NCBI GenBank assembly: GCA_050633885.1
Contig: JBOEHK010000006.1
Span: 248,001-312,000, forward strand
DNA length: 64,000 bases
Direction of reading: 5' to 3'
DNA from: JAWSVE01 sp050633885
GTDB lineage: Bacteria; Pseudomonadota; Gammaproteobacteria; Pseudomonadales; Cellvibrionaceae
The translations under genes were made by a program, and so were the position numbers. Numbering within the stretch: the stretch's first letter is position 1; every line of letters begins with the position of its first letter. The notes under the pieces were generated by a model. That model was not told the DNA's origin. It was given only the letters and a program-made list of their open reading frames with translations, and did no database searches. Positions 1 through 8,507 of the stretch are shown here, in pieces.

Positions 1-766
1 TTTGTTAACGTGCTGACCACCGGCACCGCTCGCCCGATAAGTATCAGTACGTATATCCGCAGGATTAACATCAATTTCAATATTGTCATCAATCTCGGGA
101 GAAACAAAGACCGAACAGAACGATGTATGACGCCGACTGCCCGAATCGAAAGGTGATTTTCTGACTAAACGGTGTACGCCTGTTTCTGTTCTAAGCCAAC
201 CAAAGGCATATTCTCCTTCAAAACGAATGGTCGCACTTTTTATACCCGCAACATCACCCGCCGACGCTTCTTCGAGGACAGTTTTAAATCCTTTTTGCTC
301 GCCCCAGCGCAAATACATTCGCAAAACCATTTCGGCCCAGTCCTGAGCCTCGGTTCCACCAGAACCGGATTGGATATCTAAGAAAGCATTATTCGCATCC
401 ATTTCGCCAGAAAACATTCGGCGAAATTCTAAAACAGCGAGATGACTGTCAAGCTTTTCCAGCTCGGATTCAATTTCAGAAACAGTATCCGTATCATCTT
501 CCGCTTCAGCCATTTCTAGCAGTTCGCTGTTGTCAGAAATACCTTGATCAAGCGTATCTATCGTATTAACAACAATTTCTAATGATGAGCGCTCACGGCC
601 TAATTCTTGTGCTCGATTGGCGTCATCCCAAACGGAGGGCTCTCCTAGCTCTAATTCGACTTCAGCCAAACGTTCTTTCTTGAGGTCATAGTCAAAGATA
701 CCCCCTGAGCGTGTTAGTCCGCATTTGTAGGTCTTTGAGGGTTTGAATAAGAGGGGCAATTTCCAT
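1..766 (-). CDS. prfB: Peptide chain release factor 2 (RF2), 5' part, with programmed +1 frameshift
   Basis: RF2 recognises UGA and UAA stop codons and triggers hydrolysis of peptidyl-tRNA. The start is the ATG at 766-764. The zero frame runs 24 codons and stops at TGA (694-692). Coding then resumes one base on, as DYDLKKER, and continues off the left edge of the window. The last visible part contains the catalytic GGQ loop in the context RASGAGGQHVNK, which is diagnostic for bacterial class I release factors. The gene must be read as two exonic parts joined by a +1 shift, so single-frame ORF finders break it. No strong ribosome binding site is visible before the ATG. The 3' end lies outside the window. 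Identity is certain from the GGQ motif plus the frameshift signal. Confidence 0.97.
691..706 (-). promoter_or_regulatory. prfB: prfB programmed +1 ribosomal frameshift signal
   Basis: On the minus strand an internal Shine-Dalgarno-like AGGGGG (706-701) precedes CTTTGAC (697-691), giving codons AGG GGG TAT CTT TGA C. This is the canonical RF2 autoregulatory site: when RF2 is scarce the ribosome pauses at UGA and slips from CUU to UUU. The shift therefore senses RF2 level. The arrangement is seen directly in the sequence; the mechanism is established knowledge from E. coli prfB. Confidence 0.97.
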
Positions 767-1123
767 AAATAAGTCGATAGTACCTAATTTTTAGAGCCGC
801 AGATTGTAACCTATAGAAGCCCTCTAACTCTAGATATCCTTATTACTCTCACATATTGATACGAATCGACACTGGTTTCTCTTCATTGACACTCTTTAAC
901 CTCTAAACCGCAGAGTTTAATTAACTTATCCCATAACTTTGAGTTATCATTCGGTTCCTTTTATAGATAGTTAGGTTGATATTTCATTTCTTTGTGGCAT
1001 TTACTCTAAAAAATAAATAAAACCTATGAAGAGAGGAAGTCACTCATTACCGCTGGGCAGATACAGTACCTAGTAAAATCATACAAATTAATTACATAAA
1101 ACAATAAGGAAGAGAGATTCACT
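767..1123. other. Intergenic region between divergent prfB and transporter gene
   Basis: About 357 bases with no convincing gene. It must hold the divergent promoters of prfB and the transporter gene. On the minus strand TACAAT (near 797-802) is a reasonable -10 element for prfB but has no good -35 partner. AAGAGA just before 1124 is a plausible ribosome binding site for the transporter. No riboswitch or stable hairpin was recognised. Confidence 0.5.
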
Positions 1124-2560
1124 ATGTCATCAAAGCGCGAGTTTGGAGGAATGCAACCCGGTATCAAATGGGGACCATTTGTTATGCGAATCCCCTTCGT
1201 CCACATGAAGTTTTCTTTACCGGATTTTCTACAGGGATTTGCTATATCTGGAGCAACTGGTCTCGCACTAGTTCCTATCATGCAAAGCCTTTTAGGGCTC
1301 AGCTTTGAAGAAGCCGTCACCATGGCAATGTTTCACAGCCTTCTCGTCTGTAGCTCCTTTCTCTTATTTGGCGACCCCTATGCACCTGGCTGGTTAACAC
1401 CTGCTATCCCTTTCGTGATCAATTTCATTATGGCGGCAGCTCCTGCCGATCACCCCGACCTCTATCAGATTAGGTTTCAGGCGATGACTGCTTTGGCTAT
1501 CGATTTTGCAATCATCCTCATATTCCTGGGAGTCACTGGGCTTGGGGCTAAGCTGGTGAAGGTCATTCCAGACGTATTTAAAGGGGGCATTATACTAGGT
1601 GCCGCTGTTGCCGCGTTCATTCGCGTGACAACCGCTGGAGACTCAGCCAATGTTTTCGAAAAAGCATCCATAGCTGGCACTATCGGTGTCGCTATCTGTT
1701 TGATTTTCGCTTTTTCAAAACCACTACAAGAAAAAGCAGCCACCTCAAAAGGCCTTGCCATAATTCTTGGACTAGGCTTACTGCCTGGCTTTATTGTTGC
1801 TGGACTCATTGGTTATTTCACGGGCGAATTTCAGTACAACATCCAATGGTCAATTCTTAACTTCCCAGAAACAACGGTTAGCATGTGGGAAAAAGCATCG
1901 CCACTGTATATCGGCTGGCCTCCTTTAGAAATGTTCGCTGAAGCATCAGTTCTTGCCTTTATCACTTACATTTTATTTTTCGGTGACCTAGTGACGGGGG
2001 ACGAAATGATTGAGCATTCTGGCGAAGCTCGTCCTGATGAAAAGCTAGACCTAAACAACAGCCGCGCTCACATTTCTGTTGGCATTAGAAATATCTTGAT
2101 GGGTATTTTTGCTCCTTTCTATCCAACTCAAGGAGTACTCTGGACAGGTATTCAGGTCATTCTTCTCAAACGCTGGGTACAAGGCAAACAAAAAGTCGAT
2201 TCGTTTTTCGATGCGATGGGCAGCTTTTATGTTTTCGGATTTCCGATCTTATATATCCTTTTGCCGCTTGTGACATTACTACAACCTTTGTTACCACTCG
2301 CTTTAGCCGTGACATTAATTTTAACCGGCTTTGCTTGTGCAACTCTCGCGCTATCGCTTGTTAAAGATGCCACTGAACGTGGCGCAATGGTGCTCACTGC
2401 AATGGCGTTAGGTATTTTTAAAGAACCTTGGATAGGCATGCTCATTGGTTTAATTTCAATTATTACGCTTTGTGGTTGGCAAGTATTTGTTCCCGGCCAT
2501 CCCATCAAAGAATTTGGTCCTATGGATGAACATGAACCGGCAACAGAAAAAGAAAGTTAA
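1124..2560 (+). CDS. Multipass inner-membrane permease, NCS2/SulP-like
   Basis: This 478-residue protein is almost entirely hydrophobic, with roughly 11-13 predicted membrane helices from about residue 33 to residue 460 and a short acidic C-terminal tail. Glycine-rich helices (GAVAAFI, GLLPGFIVAGLIGYF) and the layout of a substrate-binding mid-helix followed by a charged loop (GDEMIEHSGEARPDEKLDL) resemble the nucleobase/anion permease superfamily (NCS2, SulP). The substrate cannot be assigned. The gene is monocistronic, with a ribosome binding site (AAGAGA) upstream and a strong terminator downstream. Membrane transport is confident; the family is only a resemblance from helix pattern. Confidence 0.6.
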   Translation: MSSKREFGGMQPGIKWGPFVMRIPFVHMKFSLPDFLQGFAISGATGLALVPIMQSLLGLSFEEAVTMAMFHSLLVCSSFLLFGDPYAPGWLTPAIPFVINFIMAAAPADHPDLYQIRFQAMTALAIDFAIILIFLGVTGLGAKLVKVIPDVFKGGIILGAAVAAFIRVTTAGDSANVFEKASIAGTIGVAICLIFAFSKPLQEKAATSKGLAIILGLGLLPGFIVAGLIGYFTGEFQYNIQWSILNFPETTVSMWEKASPLYIGWPPLEMFAEASVLAFITYILFFGDLVTGDEMIEHSGEARPDEKLDLNNSRAHISVGIRNILMGIFAPFYPTQGVLWTGIQVILLKRWVQGKQKVDSFFDAMGSFYVFGFPILYILLPLVTLLQPLLPLALAVTLILTGFACATLALSLVKDATERGAMVLTAMALGIFKEPWIGMLIGLISIITLCGWQVFVPGHPIKEFGPMDEHEPATEKES

Positions 2561-2577
2561 TCCATCCGTTTGATTTT

Positions 2578-2614
2578 AAAAGCACATAGCATTAACTTGT
2601 TATGTGCTTTTTTT
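2578..2614 (+). terminator. Intrinsic terminator after the permease gene
   Basis: Inverted repeat AAAAGCACATA (2578-2588) and TATGTGCTTTT (2601-2611) with a 12-base loop, followed by a T run to 2614. It lies 18 bases after the permease stop codon. Confidence 0.9.
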
Positions 2615-2705
2615 ATGACTGAGAATAAAAGAGTTATCTAACATAAAAGTCGTTTCGCCTTACTTTTAATCCAGAACGTTCTAAATTACAAATTCAGGAA
2701 AAATA

Positions 2706-3146
2706 ATGCACTATTTACACACTATGGTTCGCGTCAGCGACCTTAACGCATCTCTTCATTTTTATTGTGAATTATTGGGTATGGTAGAAGTTCGTCGCAA
2801 AGAAGTACCCGAAGGAAAATTCACACTAGTATTTTTAACTGCACCAGATGATGTCGATAGATTCAAAACAGATTTTGCACCGGCAATAGAATTAACTTAC
2901 AACTGGGATGAATCAGGATACACAGAAGGGAGAAACTTTGGGCATTTGGCATTTCGTGTCGATAACATTTATGATACCTGCCAGCGTTTAATGGATGGCG
3001 GCGTTACGATCAACCGCCCGCCTCGCTGTGGACACATGGCATTCGTACGATCGCCGGATAATATTTCTATCGAGCTACTGCAAAAAGATGGCTCATTAGA
3101 GCCAACTGAACCTTGGGTGTCCATGGAAAATAGTGGAACCTGGTAG
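2706..3146 (+). CDS. gloA: Glyoxalase I / lactoylglutathione lyase family protein
   Basis: Vicinal-oxygen-chelate fold enzyme of 146 residues, expected to isomerise the methylglyoxal-glutathione hemithioacetal to S-lactoylglutathione in the cytoplasm. The four metal ligands of the GloA family are visible at H5 (LHTMVRV), E62 (IELTYNW), H80 (FGHLAF) and E123 (SIELLQ), in the same order and near-identical spacing to E. coli GloA. The chain is slightly longer than E. coli GloA (135 residues), with an extended C-terminus. It stands alone between terminator-flanked genes. Some VOC homologues with this ligand set have other substrates, so the exact reaction is inferred from family. Confidence 0.85.
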   Translation: MHYLHTMVRVSDLNASLHFYCELLGMVEVRRKEVPEGKFTLVFLTAPDDVDRFKTDFAPAIELTYNWDESGYTEGRNFGHLAFRVDNIYDTCQRLMDGGVTINRPPRCGHMAFVRSPDNISIELLQKDGSLEPTEPWVSMENSGTW

Positions 3147-3167
3147 CAAAGATATATGAAGGAAAAC

Positions 3168-5363
3168 CTATCGACGTTTTGTTGGTCGCCGATTCGTTTT
3201 TCGCCTCTTTGATGGATTTACCGCTTTATTTCCGCCCTTGCGAGAACCGAATTTTTTCGCTATTGGTGGAACCAAGGCTTTAGGGCCATCCCCAATCAAG
3301 TCTTCTCGGCCCATACGCCTTAGTGCTTCCCGTAAATCATCCCAGCCTTTTTCATCGTGGTAACGCAAAAATGTTTTTTGTAATCGGCGATGTTTTAATT
3401 CTTTAGATACAAACATCTTTTCAGTTTTATAACTGAGTTTTCTTAAAGGGTTTCGCTCCGAATAATACATTGCTGTCGCTAATGCCATGGGTGACGGGTA
3501 AAAATTTTGGACTTGATCCACACGAAAATCATTTTCTTTTAACCAAAGCGCAAGATTTAACATATCTTCATCTTCGCAACCTGGGTGACCCGCAATAAAA
3601 TACGGGATTAAATATTGTTTTTTACCGGCTTCTTTTGAATATTTTTCAAACATTCGTTTGAATTCGTCATAAGCTCCCATACCCGGTTTCATCATTTTTG
3701 TCAGCACATTTTCTTCACTGTGCTCGGGCGCAATTTTTAAATAGCCACCGACATGATGAGTCACTAATTCTTTGACGTATTCAGGATCTTTTACCGCTAA
3801 GTCATATCGCAAGCCAGATGCAACCGCAATGCGTTTCACACCCGAAATTTTTCTCGCTTCTCGATACAATTGAGTTGTATGTTTATGGCTGGTTTCTAAG
3901 TTATTGCAAATGGTTGGATAAACACAACTAAGGCGTCTACAACTTTTTAATATCTCTTCACTTTTACACTCCAAGCGATACATATTGGCAGTCGGCCCAC
4001 CGAGATCAGAAATTGTTCCTGTGAACCCTGGCACTTGGTCTCGGATTTTTTCTATCTCGCCTAAAATAGATTCTTGGGAACGACTTTGAATAATTCGCCC
4101 TTCATGTTCTGTAATAGAACAAAATGTACAACCGCCAAAACAACCGCGCATAATATTCACTGAGGTTTTAATCATTTCATATGCAGGTATATTGGCATCG
4201 CCATACATTGGGTGAGGCTTGCGCTGATACGGCAAATCAAAAACACCATCCATTTCTGGCGTTTCTAACGGAATTGGCGGTGGATTAACCCACACTTCTT
4301 TTGTGCCATGTTTTTGAATAAGCGGTTTTGCATTATAAGGATTAGCTTCTTGATGCAGTACTCGTGAGGCGTGCGCATACAATGCTGAATCATTTTTTAC
4401 TTTTTCAAAAGAAGGCAAACGAATCACTGTTTTTTCAACATCAAAGTTCGGATTATTTTTTTTCTCATTGTGTAAAAGTGGCAGAGGAATAATTCGAATC
4501 GGACGCACTTCATTTTCGACTTCAACAGGTTTCGCATTACCTTTCACAGTTTCCTTTGCCGAATCTTGTTCCGACGCACAGCTCGCAGCGCTATCGTGAT
4601 CAAACTCGTAGGGGTTTGGGATTTCATCTATTTTACTGGGCCAGTCTATTCGCGTTGAATCCACTTCTGCCCACCCCAAAGGAGTTGCATCACGCAAAAT
4701 TGTTGTACCTCGAATATCAGTAATGTCTTGGACTTTTTTTCCGGACGACATTTGATGTGCGACTTCCGCAATTGCCCGCTCGGCATTGCCAAATAATAAA
4801 ATATCGGCGCCCGAATCAATCAATACAGAACGGCGAACTTCATTAGACCAATAATCATATTGAGCGATTCGGCGTAAGCTTGCTTCAATACCGCCAATGA
4901 CAATTGGGGTTTGCTTGTAAGCTTCTTTGCAACGCTGACTATAAACGATCACAGATCGATCGGGTCTTTTTCCCGCTTCACCATGCGGCGTATAGGCATC
5001 GTCACTGCGAAGACGTAAATCAGCGGTATAACGGTTAATCAACGAATCCATATTGCCAGACGTCACACCAAAGAATAAATTTGGTTCGCCTAGCGCCATA
5101 AAATCATCAACACTTTTCCAATCGGGTTGAGAAATAATACCCACTCTAAATCCCTGAGATTCTAAAAATCGCCCGATAACCGCCATCCCAAAACTGGGAT
5201 GATCAACGTAGGCATCCCCTGTCACAATGATAATATCGCAGCTATCCCAACCTAACTCATCCATCTCAGCACGAGACATCGGCAAATAAGGCGCTATGCC
5301 ATAGCATTCAGCCCAGTATTTAGGATATTCAAATAACGATTGTGTCTGTGCTTTTACTTTCAT
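3168..5363 (-). CDS. ygiQ: YgiQ family radical SAM protein
   Basis: Large radical S-adenosylmethionine protein of 731 residues with an N-terminal YgiQ-type domain and a central radical SAM core. The 4Fe-4S motif CxxxCxxC is seen as CFGGCTFC at about residues 406-413. The GGIEASLRRIAQYDYW stretch near residue 160 is typical of the family. The C-terminus is very basic (RKGGNKAVNPSKRRKTNRR), suggesting nucleic acid or ribosome contact, but YgiQ function is unknown. A hydrophilic insert (about residues 255-330) separates the two halves. It converges on the glyoxalase gene with only 21 bases between stops. Family assignment is very secure; function is not known. Confidence 0.95.
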   Translation of the reverse strand: MKVKAQTQSLFEYPKYWAECYGIAPYLPMSRAEMDELGWDSCDIIIVTGDAYVDHPSFGMAVIGRFLESQGFRVGIISQPDWKSVDDFMALGEPNLFFGVTSGNMDSLINRYTADLRLRSDDAYTPHGEAGKRPDRSVIVYSQRCKEAYKQTPIVIGGIEASLRRIAQYDYWSNEVRRSVLIDSGADILLFGNAERAIAEVAHQMSSGKKVQDITDIRGTTILRDATPLGWAEVDSTRIDWPSKIDEIPNPYEFDHDSAASCASEQDSAKETVKGNAKPVEVENEVRPIRIIPLPLLHNEKKNNPNFDVEKTVIRLPSFEKVKNDSALYAHASRVLHQEANPYNAKPLIQKHGTKEVWVNPPPIPLETPEMDGVFDLPYQRKPHPMYGDANIPAYEMIKTSVNIMRGCFGGCTFCSITEHEGRIIQSRSQESILGEIEKIRDQVPGFTGTISDLGGPTANMYRLECKSEEILKSCRRLSCVYPTICNNLETSHKHTTQLYREARKISGVKRIAVASGLRYDLAVKDPEYVKELVTHHVGGYLKIAPEHSEENVLTKMMKPGMGAYDEFKRMFEKYSKEAGKKQYLIPYFIAGHPGCEDEDMLNLALWLKENDFRVDQVQNFYPSPMALATAMYYSERNPLRKLSYKTEKMFVSKELKHRRLQKTFLRYHDEKGWDDLREALRRMGREDLIGDGPKALVPPIAKKFGSRKGGNKAVNPSKRRKTNRRPTKRR

Positions 5364-5540
5364 AGGAGTTGGTAGCTGGTGTTTACTATTTGTTTAACAA
5401 AATGAGCGGGCATAGCCTGATAAGGAACGAATGATACAGGATTGTCATGATTGTTTCGCACTCTTCGTGCATCATTGCCCATTATCAACGCTAGCTCTAC
5501 AGAAACACTCAAGGCCCCAACAGAAAGAGACCCTATAGAT

Positions 5541-6095
5541 ATGCTTAAAAAAGTCGGTAACTGGAAAGTCCTTTCAACTGATACGGTTTACGAAAACAAC
5601 TGGATTCGGGTTGAGCACCACGAAGTCAAAACTCCTATGAACACCGATGGCATTTATGGTCTTGTCTGCTTTAAAGAAAATGCAGTCGGCATCATACCCA
5701 TAGACCATGAGGGGAATACTTGGCTCGTTAAACAAAGCCGTTACGCCATCAACGAAACCACTTGGGAAATCCCCGAAGGTGGATCCCCGTTGGGACAAGA
5801 TATTTTAGCGTCCGCAAAAAGAGAACTGGAAGAAGAAACGGGATTAAAAGCAAAAGAATGGAAAGAGTTAATGCAATTACACCCTTCAAATTCAGTTACC
5901 GATCAAAGCGCGACTATTTTTGTCGCAACCGATATTTTTGAAGGCACTCAGCAACTAGACACAACTGAAGATATTGAGATAAAAAAATTGCATTTTGCTG
6001 AAGCCATTGAGATGGTGATGAAAGGAGAGATTACTGATGCGATGTCTGTTGCGGGTTTGCTGAGACTACATTTGGATAGCTACTCAGAGAAATAA
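5541..6095 (+). CDS. Nudix hydrolase, ADP-ribose pyrophosphatase-like
   Basis: Nudix enzymes hydrolyse nucleoside diphosphates linked to another moiety. The Nudix box GX5EX7REXXEEXG is complete (begins GGSPLGQD, with RELEEETG). The layout, with an N-terminal strand domain (WKVLSTDTVYENNWIRVEHHEV) before the box, resembles ADP-ribose/nucleotide-sugar pyrophosphatases. The ORF is open back to a TTG at 5451, but the ATG at 5541 (MLKKVGNW, 184 residues) is preferred because homologues of this class start near that point and the upstream 30 codons look non-conserved. The exact substrate cannot be read from sequence. Confidence 0.88.
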   Translation: MLKKVGNWKVLSTDTVYENNWIRVEHHEVKTPMNTDGIYGLVCFKENAVGIIPIDHEGNTWLVKQSRYAINETTWEIPEGGSPLGQDILASAKRELEEETGLKAKEWKELMQLHPSNSVTDQSATIFVATDIFEGTQQLDTTEDIEIKKLHFAEAIEMVMKGEITDAMSVAGLLRLHLDSYSEK

Positions 6096-6106
6096 TCTAG
6101 CCTATA

Positions 6107-6147
6107 AAAAAAAGATAAAACATAAGCTGATCTTTTATCTTTTCTTT
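6107..6147. terminator. Bidirectional terminator between Nudix and lipase genes
   Basis: AAAAGATAAAA (6110-6120) pairs with TTTTATCTTTT (6133-6143) around a 12-base loop, with A- and T-rich flanks on both sides. It separates two converging genes, so it can serve both strands. The stem is AT-only, which lowers certainty. Confidence 0.6.
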
Positions 6148-6161
6148 ATACGACCCATTCT

Positions 6162-7286
6162 TTACAAAATACTGTCAATTGCTTTTTTTACTTCTTGGCT
6201 AATATAAGCAATCATTCGAATTAATGCTTCTGTTAGTTGTTCAAAACTTTCGACAATTTTCATACCCATCATTTGCATCATTCTACGAATTAAATAAAAC
6301 ACCCAATCGGCAGCATCAACACTAAAATCAATGCCTCGATGTAACATCATCGCCAACTGATCAATCGCCGTAAGCCCTCCTACTAAAATGGGTTGAAAAA
6401 CAGTTGCCAGCACTGATTGGAATAGGTACCGAAAGATATGATTAATTTTCTCCCAAGCGCCTGCGTCATTCAAACTAACCCTAATATCAGCTGTTAACCA
6501 ATTTTTTAAAGAGGCATACGAAGGTAATCCAGAGGAAAAGCTACTCATACTTTCCCAGCGCGACTCACTAACTGTACTGATATAATTTTTCATGAAATGG
6601 GCTTGAATACTCATTAACCGTCCATTAAATGATAAGTAGTATCCATCTTTAGGCTGGGGAGCATGCATGTAAGGGAATACAGGAAACATAGGGACAGGAT
6701 CATTACCGTGATACACCCTATGTATGTTTTCCTCTTTAAGTTTTGTGGTGAGGCTATTGGCAAAACCTCCCAACCCAAGTCCTACACGAGGGCTACCAAA
6801 CGTATACAATTTTACATTTTTTGAATAACTATCTTTTACCCAGTCTGCGGCTAAATTTGCAACAGCTCCACCTAAACTATGGCCAATACAATGAACGTTT
6901 GTCGCGTCAGAATGCAAAGACAGAAATGCAGATATGTCTCTAATCATACTAGTGAAAGCCTGATTGAAACCGCTATGCACAAAAGACCCTGTCATAGAAG
7001 CCTGAAAGCCCGCACGAATATTGGAAATAATATCAGCGCTAGTTGCAGTGCCTCGAAAGATTAGAAAAATATCGTTTTTGTAATTCCCTGCCCCACGAAC
7101 GCACAAACCAAAACTATTTTTGGTGTTAAATAATCGACCTCCTAAACTAGCGGAAACGGTATTTTTATCACCGCCCTTTTGCGAAAATTCTGACTGCTCT
7201 AAAAATTTTTTGAAAATAAACTCGTTTCTAACAGCATAAATTCCCGCAGCAAACTCTGCAGATTTTTTAGGTGGTAAAGTATCCAT
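6162..7286 (-). CDS. Class 3 lipase family protein
   Basis: Alpha/beta-hydrolase of the fungal-lipase-like (class 3) family, 374 residues. The nucleophile elbow GHSLGG has S137, with an upstream oxyanion strand FLIFRGT (75-81), the conserved FGSPRVG (163-169) and the probable acid D196 (GNDPVP). The C-terminal 110 residues are rich in hydrophobic and amphipathic helices (for example LVGGLTAIDQLAMMLHRG), suggesting membrane association. No signal peptide is present. It is co-oriented with the 170-residue membrane protein gene just upstream (18-base gap), so the two are probably one transcription unit. Class 3 lipases without signal peptides include type VI secretion phospholipase effectors, but no secretion genes lie in the window. 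Confidence 0.85.
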   Translation of the reverse strand: MDTLPPKKSAEFAAGIYAVRNEFIFKKFLEQSEFSQKGGDKNTVSASLGGRLFNTKNSFGLCVRGAGNYKNDIFLIFRGTATSADIISNIRAGFQASMTGSFVHSGFNQAFTSMIRDISAFLSLHSDATNVHCIGHSLGGAVANLAADWVKDSYSKNVKLYTFGSPRVGLGLGGFANSLTTKLKEENIHRVYHGNDPVPMFPVFPYMHAPQPKDGYYLSFNGRLMSIQAHFMKNYISTVSESRWESMSSFSSGLPSYASLKNWLTADIRVSLNDAGAWEKINHIFRYLFQSVLATVFQPILVGGLTAIDQLAMMLHRGIDFSVDAADWVFYLIRRMMQMMGMKIVESFEQLTEALIRMIAYISQEVKKAIDSIL

Positions 7287-7304
7287 TTGTAACTCCCTTG
7301 TTCG

Positions 7305-7817
7305 TCAATCGCCTATAGTCCATTGGCACGAAGTGTTAATAAACGAGCCTCCATCAAGCTGAATAAATGTGGAGTCATCTGTTAATTCGCACGATAAATT
7401 TTTTGGGGTTTTATACGAGAACTCTTCATTTTCTTTGGTATCAAGCTTGCCTGCTCCCCATATTTCGTAAACCTGGTCTTTGTATATAACAGAAATCTGT
7501 TGACCTGACGCAAATTGAGGAACAAATTTTCTTTTATCTACAGCCCACCAAGACTCAAAAGAGAACTCACCATTTTCATTTGTAACGTATTCCTCTGATT
7601 CAGGTTCAACATCATCCATCCATTGAGCTTTTCGAATAATTTTTGCGCCCGATGCAGGCTCTCCGTTCAATGTGATTTTTCCGTCAAACCCAGAAAAAAT
7701 ACACACTTTTTCTCCCTTCCCAAATAGAGACATACCTTCCCCTTTCACAGAGTAAAAAACCGCTGACGCCGCGATTACAATAAAAAACAAAGCAAATATA
7801 GATTTTAAAATTGTCAT
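7305..7817 (-). CDS. Small membrane-anchored protein, possibly DUF6795-like, partner of the lipase
   Basis: 170 residues with one N-terminal hydrophobic helix (about residues 5-23) followed by a soluble domain. The segment VCIFSGFDGKITLNGEPA and the later YVTNENGEFSF look like a transthyretin/carboxypeptidase-regulatory beta fold (GKITLNGEPASGAKI). From memory it resembles the DUF6795 family; this was not verified. It is the first gene of an apparent two-gene unit with the class 3 lipase, separated by 18 bases. Possible roles are a lipase chaperone, inhibitor or immunity protein, or an adaptor; none can be chosen from sequence alone. Confidence 0.6.
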   Translation of the reverse strand: MTILKSIFALFFIVIAASAVFYSVKGEGMSLFGKGEKVCIFSGFDGKITLNGEPASGAKIIRKAQWMDDVEPESEEYVTNENGEFSFESWWAVDKRKFVPQFASGQQISVIYKDQVYEIWGAGKLDTKENEEFSYKTPKNLSCELTDDSTFIQLDGGSFINTSCQWTIGD

Positions 7818-8003
7818 GCCAATCGACTCTTATAGATGACAGCCTTATGGCTTCTAGATTGATGGCTTAGATATAAGTAGGTAGATGAACAATACAATGT
7901 TTGACCTACAATCCCTGTAGCGGTGATTCCTGTATATAGTGTTGACTGAGTAAAAGACTATCATACTCACTGAGAAAATATGGTACTCAAATCACATTCT
8001 CAT

Positions 8004-8453
8004 TCAGTAATGATCAACTAATTTCTGGCTAAAATGATAACTGGCTATTGTGAAGTTTTGATTAAAATAAAATTTATGCGCTTCGCCGCGATGCGTACCC
8101 GAATCTAAATGAATGTAATTACAACCGTTCTTTCTGGCTGTCATCCTTAACCATTCAAGTAATTTTTTGCCATGGCCTTTAGACCTTACGCCTTCGGACG
8201 TCACTAAATCATCTACGTATAAGTGCTTACCCATAAATAAATTACTGTAAATGCGGTAGCCCGCAACGGCCACTACTTCGCTGCTATTTCTAATAAACGC
8301 CAACTGAAAGCCTTCCGACTCCATTTCTCGAATAGTGTTTAAAAATTCATTTTTATTCAGATGGGGTCGCAACTCGCATAGAACCTTAAAACAATCAATA
8401 ATTTCATCATCAGTGATGGCATTTTTTGGATCTTGCGAATTGTTTATGCTCAC
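8004..8453 (-). CDS. GNAT family N-acetyltransferase
   Basis: 149 residues with the GNAT acetyl-CoA fold: beta-strand pair AFIRNSSEVVAVAGYRI, then LYVDDLVTSEGVRSKGHGK, where the R/Q-x-x-G-x-G/A pyrophosphate-binding loop is RSKGHGK, and the C-terminal strand-helix CNYIHLDSGTHRGEAHKFY. The FN-x-NF tail (FYFNQNF) is typical of small-molecule or protein N-acetyltransferases of this class. The substrate is unknown. The gene stands alone between the lipase unit and the transglycosylase gene, on the same strand. Confidence 0.85.
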   Translation of the reverse strand: MSINNSQDPKNAITDDEIIDCFKVLCELRPHLNKNEFLNTIREMESEGFQLAFIRNSSEVVAVAGYRIYSNLFMGKHLYVDDLVTSEGVRSKGHGKKLLEWLRMTARKNGCNYIHLDSGTHRGEAHKFYFNQNFTIASYHFSQKLVDHY

Positions 8454-8507
8454 TTTAATTTCTCTTATGACTTAAACCAAAAAAAATGGAAAAATATTTT
8501 TTTCTCG

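Noticed and set aside
1024..1323. Minus-strand ORF overlapping the transporter
   Set aside because: Shadow of the transporter start; no coding features of its own.
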